Shown here piece by piece: positions 6,027 through 10,818 of a stretch of 10,818 nucleotides of DNA. Where the stretch lies: NCBI GenBank assembly GCA_041748075.1, contig JBGTDX010000129.1:1-10818 (forward strand), written 5' to 3'. The translations under genes were made by a program, and so were the position numbers. Under the pieces are notes generated by a model. The model saw only the letters and a list, made by a program, of their open reading frames with translations, had not been told where the DNA came from and made no database searches. How positions within the stretch are numbered: the stretch's first letter is position 1; each line of letters opens with the position of its first letter. The stretch is from JBGSYJ01 sp041748075. GTDB lineage: Bacteria; Acidobacteriota; Thermoanaerobaculia; Gp7-AA8.

Positions 6027-6608
6027 ATGAAGCACCTGAGCGACCAGGAATTGATGAAGCTCGTTCAGAGTGGCGACTTCTCCCCGGCAGCTGAGATCTT
6101 CGACCGTTACAGCGGACGCATCTATAACTTCGCTTACCGGTTCCTGAAGAACAGTGAGGCTGCCGAAGACGCCATGCAGGAAGTCTTTGTGAAGATGCTC
6201 AAACATTCGAAACAGTTCCATGGGGACGCCAAGCTCTCCACATGGCTCTTTTCCATCACGGCCAATCATTGCCGGGATTTTTTGAGAAAGGCCGACAACA
6301 AAGCGAAGGAATCGGAGGAAACCCTGGTCATGCTTCCCTCTCCACGGGAGCATGGGCCCGACAGGAATCTCGAGCGGCGTGAGGACGAGATCCGAGTACA
6401 GAACGCCCTGGCCTCGCTCACGCCGGAACAGCGCGAAGCCATCCTGCTGTCGCGCTATCAGGGATTGTCGTACGCAGAGATCGCTGAAATTTCAGGATGC
6501 TCGGAAGGCGCGGTGAAGACCAGAGTCTTCCGCGCAATGGAAACACTCAAGAAGACGCTCGCAAATGATGCGAGCGGAGGGACCCGATGGTTGACTGCAC
6601 TGCACTGA
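6027..6608 (+). CDS. ECF-family RNA polymerase sigma factor (sigma-70 family, RpoE-like)
   Basis: A 193-residue cytoplasmic sigma factor with only regions 2 and 4, as in extracytoplasmic-function sigmas. Region 2 spans about residues 20-88, with RIYNFAYRFLKNSEAAEDAM (core binding and -10 contacts) and LSTWLFSITANHCRDFLRK (2.4). A charged linker of about 35 residues follows. Region 4 (about 124-177) opens with LASLTPEQREAILLSRYQG and carries the helix-turn-helix YAEIAEISGCSEGAVKTRVF, which reads the -35. The ATG follows AGGGAG by 10 nt. The end overlaps the downstream anti-sigma gene by 22 bp, a typical sigma/anti-sigma arrangement that links their synthesis. A GTAAC-N16-CGTC promoter just upstream suggests it drives its own operon. 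The ECF call is firm; the subgroup and inducing signal are not visible. Confidence 0.94.
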   Translation: MKHLSDQELMKLVQSGDFSPAAEIFDRYSGRIYNFAYRFLKNSEAAEDAMQEVFVKMLKHSKQFHGDAKLSTWLFSITANHCRDFLRKADNKAKESEETLVMLPSPREHGPDRNLERREDEIRVQNALASLTPEQREAILLSRYQGLSYAEIAEISGCSEGAVKTRVFRAMETLKKTLANDASGGTRWLTALH

Positions 6609-7588
6609 AAGAACGCCTTCCCGATCTGCTCACCGAGACGATCGACAGGAAAGGCCGCGAAGAAACTCACCGGCATATCGAAACCTGCGAGAACTGCCAG
6701 CTCGAGTGGGCCGGTTACCGCGAAACCTGGCGCCTGATGGGCGAACTGCCGGAGGTTCCCGTTCCGTCCCGTGCCCGCGCCCGTTTCGTCGCTGAAGTTC
6801 AGCGGCTTTCCCCCGTCGCGCCTGTTCTGGCCTTTCCCCGCCGGCCGGTCACACGATGGCTGAGCCAGGCCGCGGCCGTCGTCGTCCTGGTTGGAGGCTC
6901 GTTCTTCCTCGGACAGAGAACCACCGCTCCTGACTACCAGACCCCCGCGAGCATCGAAGGAATCGCAAGCCTTCCCTTTTCCATTGCAGAAAGCAGGGTC
7001 CTGCCAGCTTCGGACATTTCGCCCGAGATCGAAGGCCGGCCCCAGATTCAGAACGTCCGCTTCCTCGAGCCCCGAAGCGGTTCCGGCGAAGTCGGGATTG
7101 CCTTCGACATCACCTCCCATGTAACCGTAACCGGAAAACCGGAAGACAAGAGTCTCGTGAGCCTCCTGTCGTATGTGCTGCAGAACCAGGACAACAACCC
7201 GAACCTGTCGAAATCCGACACGATCCAGTGGGTTCGCGAGACCTACGGCAGCCGCGGCGTCGCAGACCCTGCGATCGTCAAGGCACTCGCCAACGTATTG
7301 AAGAATGACACCCATGAGGGTGTTCGCATCAAGGCCGTCGAAACACTCAACGACATCCCGCCGGCATCTGCGCCGGAGGCCCGGCTCGCGTTGATTGAAG
7401 CGTTGAGGAACGACCCGAATCCAGCTGTCCGAATCAAGGCGATCGAAGCTCTTGCAAATCTCGCAAGGTCCGGTGATACCTGGGATCCGGCCACCGTCGA
7501 CATGCTCCGCGAGAAAGCCTCACAGCAGGACGAGAACCTCTACGTTCGGGTCAAAGCCGCTGAAGCCTTGAGCCAGATCAACCTCTGA
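6587..7588 (+). CDS. Membrane anti-sigma factor: zf-HC2 zinc domain, one TM helix, C-terminal HEAT repeats
   Basis: A 333-residue protein that most likely sequesters the ECF sigma factor encoded just upstream. The N-terminus (about 1-60) is a zinc-binding anti-sigma domain with Cys4 and HRHIETCENC, giving the H-x3-C-x2-C signature His30, Cys34, Cys37. A single hydrophobic helix at about 91-109 (WLSQAAAVVVLVGGSFFLGQ) would place the N-terminus in the cytoplasm and the rest outside the inner membrane. Residues 155-185 look like a small beta segment (IQNVRFLEP, GEVGIAFDIT). Residues 226-331 hold three clear HEAT-type helical repeats, each ending in VRIKAVETL, VRIKAIEAL or VRVKAAEAL, with a weaker one at 186-220. 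GGAGGG precedes the ATG. It overlaps the sigma gene by 22 bp and the next gene by 1 bp. The HEAT region would be a protein-binding sensor; this is inferred. Confidence 0.88.
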   Translation: MVDCTALKERLPDLLTETIDRKGREETHRHIETCENCQLEWAGYRETWRLMGELPEVPVPSRARARFVAEVQRLSPVAPVLAFPRRPVTRWLSQAAAVVVLVGGSFFLGQRTTAPDYQTPASIEGIASLPFSIAESRVLPASDISPEIEGRPQIQNVRFLEPRSGSGEVGIAFDITSHVTVTGKPEDKSLVSLLSYVLQNQDNNPNLSKSDTIQWVRETYGSRGVADPAIVKALANVLKNDTHEGVRIKAVETLNDIPPASAPEARLALIEALRNDPNPAVRIKAIEALANLARSGDTWDPATVDMLREKASQQDENLYVRVKAAEALSQINL

Positions 7589-9222
7589 TGAGATCGAAGT
7601 TTCTTTCGCGTCAGGCAGTGCTGGCGATCCTCCTGGTATCCCTGGTCGGGACTCAGGCGGAAGCGCAGAGGCGCAGTTTTGCACAGAAGCTGACCGAGAA
7701 AGTTGCGTTCGATCCCACAGGAACTCTGCTCATCGAGAACCCGCTCGGTGCCGTGAACATCGTCGGCACGAACGACAGCGTGCTCGAAATCTCTGCCAAC
7801 TGGGTGGTCACGGGCGTCGACGACGCGGCCGTGGCTGAAGGGAGGCGCCAGACACATATTCTCCTGGGAGGCACCAGCCAGAATCGCGTCCTCCGTTCGA
7901 TCGTGGTTCAGCCACCCCGCGACCAGCGATGGTCGGTCTCCGTATCGTACTTCCTGAGAGTGCCCCGCAGCGTGCACGTCAACGTATGGAGCAGAAGCGG
8001 AGATGGAGTCAGCATCTCGAACCTCTCCGGCAACGTCAACGTGAAGACGATGAGCGGACCCATCCACCTGAATGCAGTGCTCGGACTCATTCACGCGGAC
8101 AGCGTCAACGGCAATATCTACGCAACCTACACCGTCGCACCGACCGTAAACGCGCTTCTATCGACCGTGAATGGTCACATCGAGGTGATCACGCCGAGGA
8201 CGGCTGGCTTCACCTGGTATGCAGAGACTCTCAAGGGAGACTTTCTGACGGCGCTGAATGTACGCGGCGGTTTCAGCAGGCGCCCTGGAGCTACGGTGTA
8301 CCGCGCCAGCGTGAACGGAGGCACGACGCCTGTCCTGCAGACGACGACGATGACAGGGCGTGTCACTGTGGGAGCCGAGGGGCTGCCTTCACGATCCCTG
8401 CTGGCCTCCACGCACGGACGTCCCGGACCGGCAATGCCTCAGGATGATGTCACCCCGCTGCTTCAGAGAGTCTCCGACACACTTCTCGTTCAGCCTCCCA
8501 CTGCGAGGACGTTCGTGGCGCAGCGCAACCTGATCGACGGCAACTTCAAGTTCGAGACTTCACTCGGAAACGTCTTCTTCGGAGAGGTTCGCGGCAACGC
8601 GGACATCTCGACGCAGGCGGGCGAGATCGTGCTGGGACGAGTCGCGGGCACGTGCTCTGCCAGCTCACTCGGTGGTCCGCTGAACCTTGGCGACATCAGC
8701 GGTGTGCTCACCGCACGCACGGCGGCCGGTCACGTTCATGTCCGGGCGGCAAGACGTGGCGGGTCGATCTCGACTGATGGCGGAAACGTTCACGTGGTCC
8801 ATGCGGGAGGGCCGGTTTCGCTTTATTCCGGTGGAGGCGACATCATTCTTCAGAACGCCACCTCGAGAGTGAAAGCGGAGACGAAATCCGGAGACATCAG
8901 CGTGACCCTCGACGGCGCAGTCCGCTCAGAAACAATCGAGCTTCAGAGTGTGCGCGGCAATATCGTGCTGAATGTTCCGCCGGGATTTGCGGCCGATGTC
9001 GACATCACCATCATCGCCTCTTCGGATGTCGCCAACCGGATTCAGTCGCAGCTCGCGGGCCTGTCGATCATTCGAGATCAGATCGGAGGCCTGACGAGGA
9101 TTCGGGGAGTTGGCAAGTTCAACGGCGGCGGACAGAAGGTAACTCTTTCGGCCGAGGACGGCAGTGTCCACATCCGGTCGATGAACAGCCCGCAGATGGT
9201 CGTGCTGCCGCCGCGGCAGTGA
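7588..9222 (+). CDS. Secreted DUF4097-type beta-strand repeat protein, double length
   Basis: A 544-residue exported protein of unknown function. Residues 1-26 form a Sec signal peptide ending in AEA, with cleavage likely before Gln27. The mature part is made of short beta strands separated by G-N/G-D/S-G turns, as in the DUF4097 (putative adhesin-like) family, with two tracts: about 44-265 (GTLLIENPLGAVNIVGT, LSGNVNVKTMSGPIHL, DSVNGNIYATY, LSTVNGHIEV) and about 317-531 (GNFKFETSLGNVFFGEVRGN, TQAGEIVLGRV, TKSGDISVTLDG, VRGNIVLNVPPGF). A less ordered, proline-containing linker (about 268-310) joins them. No other membrane helix or sorting motif is seen, so it is probably periplasmic or surface-exposed. 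The ATG overlaps the anti-sigma stop (TGATG) and lacks a good ribosome site, implying translational coupling. Family moderately secure; role probably tied to the sigma system. Confidence 0.82.
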   Translation: MRSKFLSRQAVLAILLVSLVGTQAEAQRRSFAQKLTEKVAFDPTGTLLIENPLGAVNIVGTNDSVLEISANWVVTGVDDAAVAEGRRQTHILLGGTSQNRVLRSIVVQPPRDQRWSVSVSYFLRVPRSVHVNVWSRSGDGVSISNLSGNVNVKTMSGPIHLNAVLGLIHADSVNGNIYATYTVAPTVNALLSTVNGHIEVITPRTAGFTWYAETLKGDFLTALNVRGGFSRRPGATVYRASVNGGTTPVLQTTTMTGRVTVGAEGLPSRSLLASTHGRPGPAMPQDDVTPLLQRVSDTLLVQPPTARTFVAQRNLIDGNFKFETSLGNVFFGEVRGNADISTQAGEIVLGRVAGTCSASSLGGPLNLGDISGVLTARTAAGHVHVRAARRGGSISTDGGNVHVVHAGGPVSLYSGGGDIILQNATSRVKAETKSGDISVTLDGAVRSETIELQSVRGNIVLNVPPGFAADVDITIIASSDVANRIQSQLAGLSIIRDQIGGLTRIRGVGKFNGGGQKVTLSAEDGSVHIRSMNSPQMVVLPPRQ

Positions 9223-9243
9223 GGCCGCCCGCGCTCCCGCCCG

Positions 9244-9271
9244 GTTCTGAGTTGTGAGTTCTGAGTTGTGA
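9244..9271. repeat. Heptanucleotide repeat GTTCTGA/GTTGTGA, four units
   Basis: Units GTTCTGA and GTTGTGA alternate four times in perfect 7-nt register. They form much of the left side of the fold-back element, and complementary units lie to the right in inverted orientation (9354-9374, 9404-9417, plus singles at 9324 and 9444). The alternating C/G at the fourth base gives a 14-nt higher-order unit. Confidence 0.9.
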
Positions 9272-9353
9272 GTGTTCCCACCCTCCCGTCCGCGTCATCT
9301 CTCCGGCACTGCTTCGGACACAGAACTCACCAACGGGCCGGAGGAGAGGCGGG

Positions 9354-9417
9354 AACTCTGAACTCACAACTCACAACTTAGGCGGGCCAGGCGGGAGGGT
9401 GGAAACTCACAACCCAC
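9354..9417. repeat. Inverted heptamer units AACTCTG/AACTCAC on the right side of the fold-back
   Basis: AACTCTG, AACTCAC, AACTCAC follow in 7-nt register at 9354-9374, with a degenerate AACTTAG after them; AACTCAC and AACCCAC recur at 9404-9417. They are the reverse complement type of the units at 9244-9271, so transcripts through the region could pair in several registers. Confidence 0.85.
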
Positions 9418-9466
9418 AACCGTGTGGGCGGCTGGGCGGGCAGAACTCAGAACCGGGCGGGCGCGT

Positions 9467-9489
9467 GGGCGGGTCGGGTCGGGGCAGGG
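9467..9489 (+). promoter_or_regulatory. G-quadruplex motif upstream of the cyclophilin gene
   Basis: Five G-runs of at least three bases occur in 23 nt with loops of 1-2 nt: GGG-C-GGG-TC-GGG-TC-GGGG-CA-GGG. This satisfies the usual G4 pattern with very short loops, on the coding strand. It occupies the region where the -35 box of the following gene would lie. Further GGGCGG runs lie just upstream (about 9382-9460). Confidence 0.6.
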
Positions 9490-9493
9490 ATTG

Positions 9494-9502
9494 TGCTTAA
9501 AT
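9494..9502 (+). promoter_or_regulatory. Candidate extended -10 promoter for the cyclophilin gene
   Basis: TGCTTAAAT is an AT-rich island in a very GC-rich spacer and resembles an extended -10 (TG, one base, TTAAAT, four of six matches to TATAAT). It would start transcription near 9509, giving a leader of about 39 nt that contains GGAGG at 9539-9543 just before the ATG. No -35 hexamer is present; a G-quadruplex motif lies there instead. Confidence 0.4.
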
Positions 9503-9547
9503 AGCGCCCGCCTGCGAACCCGCACGGCAAATCACGATGGAGGATTC

Positions 9548-10237
9548 ATGAAGAAGCTCTTTCATGCACTTGTTCCCCTGCTCGTCGTCTGCGCGTGTAC
9601 TGCGCAATCGAACGACCAGGCAGAAACCACCTTGCCCGAACCGACGCCCGTCAGTCAGGCCACACCCATGGCAGCCGTCACTCCGGCGGCCGCACCACAG
9701 GAGAAACCAATGAGCGAGTACGAAAACAAGGTCGTCGAGCTGCACACCGGCAAGGGAGTCATCACGATGCGGATGTATCCGGACCGCGCGCCCAATCATG
9801 TCCGGAACTTCGTCGATCTCGCGGAGAAGGGTTACTACAACGGAACAAGGTTCCATCGCGTGATTCCCGGATTCATGATTCAGGGCGGCGACCCTTTCAC
9901 GAAAGAAGACGACGCGTCGCGATGGGGCACGGGCGGATCAGGGAAGACCATCGCAGCGGAGTTCAATCCAACGCCGCACAAGCGGGGAATTGTTTCGATG
10001 GCCCGCTCGAACGATCCGAACAGCGCGTCCTCGCAGTTCTTCATCGTAGTCGCAGATTCGGGATTCCTCGACAACCAGTACACGGTATTTGGTGAAGTGC
10101 TCAGCGGCATGGACGTCGCCGACCAGATCGTCTCTGCCCCGAAAGGACCGAACGACCGTCCTACGGAACCCGTCGCAATCGAAAAGGCCGTGGTTCGCGA
10201 AGGCACGCCCGCGGAGCTCGGCTCGGCGACGCAATAG
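9548..10237 (+). CDS. Cyclophilin-type peptidyl-prolyl cis-trans isomerase, probable lipoprotein
   Basis: Catalyses cis-trans isomerisation of X-Pro bonds to help exported proteins fold. From the ATG that follows GGAGG, the product has 229 residues; the frame is open further upstream, but that part runs through repeats and is not coding. The N-terminus MKKLFHALVPLLVVCAC is a lipoprotein-type signal with a likely lipidated Cys17 (lipobox VCAC, slightly off consensus), followed by a Pro/Ala/Thr-rich spacer to about residue 53. The cyclophilin domain covers 60-218 with FHRVIPGFMIQGGDP (catalytic Arg104), SMARSNDPNSASSQFFI (Gln163, Phe165) and FLDNQYTVFGEV. Phe173 takes the place of the Trp needed for strong cyclosporin binding in eukaryotic cyclophilins, as in E. 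coli homologues. It appears monocistronic: a repeat-filled spacer precedes it and a strong hairpin follows. Secure call; lipidation probable. Confidence 0.94.
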   Translation: MKKLFHALVPLLVVCACTAQSNDQAETTLPEPTPVSQATPMAAVTPAAAPQEKPMSEYENKVVELHTGKGVITMRMYPDRAPNHVRNFVDLAEKGYYNGTRFHRVIPGFMIQGGDPFTKEDDASRWGTGGSGKTIAAEFNPTPHKRGIVSMARSNDPNSASSQFFIVVADSGFLDNQYTVFGEVLSGMDVADQIVSAPKGPNDRPTEPVAIEKAVVREGTPAELGSATQ

Positions 10238-10254
10238 AGCCGCCCCCTCGACCC

Positions 10255-10291
10255 ACTGCCGGTCAGCGCGTCGACGCTGCTGACCGGCAGT
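10255..10291 (+). terminator. Strong 13-bp hairpin after the cyclophilin gene
   Basis: ACTGCCGGTCAGC (10255-10267) and GCTGACCGGCAGT (10279-10291) are perfect reverse complements around an 11-nt loop that contains the palindrome GCGTCGACGC. It begins 17 nt after the stop codon. No T-run follows, so it may terminate inefficiently, rely on Rho, or chiefly protect the mRNA 3' end. Confidence 0.6.
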
Positions 10292-10303
10292 CATGAGGTC
10301 ATG

Positions 10304-10354
10304 CGTCACTCGTCTCACTCGTCATTCGTCATTCGTCATTCGTCATTCGTCATT
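10304..10354. repeat. Heptanucleotide tandem repeat (TTCGTCA)4 plus degenerate units before rph
   Basis: Four perfect TTCGTCA copies (10325-10352) are preceded in the same 7-nt register by CTCGTCA (10318-10324) and two more degenerate units from 10304. A C-rich run follows to about 10385. The tract lies between the cyclophilin hairpin and rph and encodes nothing credible. Confidence 0.92.
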
Positions 10355-10412
10355 ACCCCCCTACCCCCTCGCCTCTTTTCCCCGCTCACCGCACCCGTTA
10401 CCCTGTCGGGCC

Positions 10413-10818
10413 ATGCGACATGATGGACGTGCCAATGATGTGCTTCGGCCGGTTTCGGTGACGCGCGGGTTTACCCGCACGCCGGCCGGTTCGGTGCTTT
10501 GGAAACAGGGGGAGACGATCATCCTCTGCACGGCTTCGGTGACGCCGGAGACGCCCCCGTGGTTTGGCGATGCTCGCCCCGGCGGATGGGTGACGGCTGA
10601 GTATGTGATGCTGCCCGGTTCCACCCCGCGGCGCAAGCCCTGGCCACGCACGGGGCATACCGATTCGCGCGGGACCGAGATTCAACGGCTGATCGGGCGG
10701 GCGCTGCGGGCGGCGGTGGACCTGACGAAGATCGGACCGCATACCATCGCCCTCGACTGCCAGGTGTTGCAGGCCGACGGGGGAACGCGCACGGCGTGCA
10801 TCTGTGCGGCCTATGTGG
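10413..10818 (+). CDS. rph: Ribonuclease PH (3'-truncated by window edge)
   Basis: A phosphate-dependent 3'-5' exoribonuclease that trims the 3' ends of tRNA precursors and other RNAs in the cytoplasm, working as a hexamer. The window holds 135 codons of about 240. Family signatures are the opening MRHDGRANDVLRPVSVTRGF, then GSVLWKQGETIILCTASV, GWVTAEYVMLPGST, SRGTEIQRLIGRALRAAVDL (phosphate-binding and hexamer region) and TIALDCQVLQADGGTRTACI. The catalytic aspartates near residue 180 are beyond the edge. The ATG is placed by the conserved N-terminus; only a weak ribosome site is visible. No frame break is seen, and the gene starts about 58 nt after the heptamer repeat. In many bacteria rph neighbours the inosine/xanthosine triphosphate pyrophosphatase gene, which might follow. 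Confidence 0.96.
   Translation, partial: MRHDGRANDVLRPVSVTRGFTRTPAGSVLWKQGETIILCTASVTPETPPWFGDARPGGWVTAEYVMLPGSTPRRKPWPRTGHTDSRGTEIQRLIGRALRAAVDLTKIGPHTIALDCQVLQADGGTRTACICAAYV

Larger units (their letters stand above)
9236..9461. repeat. Nested fold-back element (three sets of inverted repeats)
   Basis: The 325-bp gap between 9222 and 9548 has no gene but is highly structured. The outer arms 9236-9253 and 9444-9461 (right arm AACTCAGAACCGGGCGGG) are perfect 18-bp inverted repeats. Inside, GTTGTGAGT plus CCACCCTCCCG (9265-9288, 3-nt break) pairs with CGGGAGGGTGG plus ACTCACAAC (9392-9413, 2-nt break), and CTCCGGC (9301-9307) pairs with GCCGGAG (9337-9343). The whole could fold as one long interrupted hairpin. 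No transposase, target duplication or known element family is recognised. Confidence 0.8.

Noticed and set aside
5613..6353. 246-codon minus-strand frame across the ligase end, spacer and sigma gene
   Set aside because: Antisense to two well-supported genes and spans the regulatory gap; no recognisable motif.
6458..7315. 285-codon minus-strand frame
   Set aside because: Fully antisense to the sigma end and the anti-sigma gene, which carry clear domains; typical long shadow frame in GC-rich DNA.
9119..9367. Minus-strand frames containing SQLRTHNSE-like strings
   Set aside because: Low-complexity translation of the heptamer repeats; no ribosome site or domain.
9422..9547. Upstream extension of the cyclophilin frame
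   Set aside because: Runs through GGGCGG and heptamer repeats; the ATG at 9548 has GGAGG and begins a lipoprotein signal.
10304..10354. CRISPR-like array
   Set aside because: Units are 7 nt in direct tandem with no spacers, and no cas gene is present.
10355..10385. Possible G-quadruplex on the minus strand from the C-rich run before rph
   Set aside because: Only two long C-runs are close together; the remaining run is separated by a long loop, so the standard pattern is not met convincingly.

Overview
The window reads as a stretch of chromosome from a high-GC (roughly 60% by eye), Gram-negative bacterium. It is gene-dense, with ordinary bacterial codon use. An O-antigen-ligase-type membrane protein implies a lipopolysaccharide outer membrane. 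The ECF sigma / zinc-finger anti-sigma with HEAT repeats / DUF4097 trio, together with short intergenic heptanucleotide repeats, recalls Acidobacteriota or a similar soil phylum. That assignment is an inference from architecture, not a proven taxonomy.

Layout. The left edge holds the 3' part of secF (+), convergent with a minus-strand cluster read right to left: a family-4-type glycosyltransferase, arginine deiminase (arcA) and carbamate kinase (arcC). Deiminase makes citrulline and ammonia from arginine, and carbamate kinase makes ATP from carbamoyl phosphate. The linking ornithine carbamoyltransferase is not in the window. A 93-bp intergenic region separates this cluster from divergent plus-strand genes: a small Trm112-type zinc-ribbon protein and an overlapping O-antigen ligase/polymerase family membrane protein. 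After a 171-bp regulatory-looking gap comes a tightly overlapping three-gene operon: an ECF sigma factor, a membrane anti-sigma factor with a zinc-binding N-terminus and C-terminal HEAT repeats, and a secreted double-length DUF4097-type beta-repeat protein. Next is a 325-bp gene-free region full of heptamer repeats and nested inverted repeats, then a lipoprotein cyclophilin (peptidyl-prolyl isomerase), a strong hairpin, another heptamer tract, and the 5' half of rph (RNase PH), cut by the right edge.

Points beyond routine annotation. (1) Three intergenic spacers carry different heptanucleotide tandem repeats that can all be phased to units starting GAA or CAA. (2) The spacer before the cyclophilin contains a 226-bp nested fold-back followed by a G-quadruplex motif where a -35 box would be expected. 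(3) The glycosyltransferase and the O-antigen ligase have no ATG/GTG/TTG at the expected start. Each has a CTG overlapping a TGA stop (CTGA), and the glycosyltransferase CTG follows a good Shine-Dalgarno sequence and a candidate Arg-rich 13-codon leader ORF. (4) An ECF-type promoter (GTAAC, 16-bp spacer, CGTC) lies just upstream of the sigma gene, suggesting autoregulation of an envelope-sensing operon. No CRISPR array, tRNA, rRNA, transposase or phage gene was seen.
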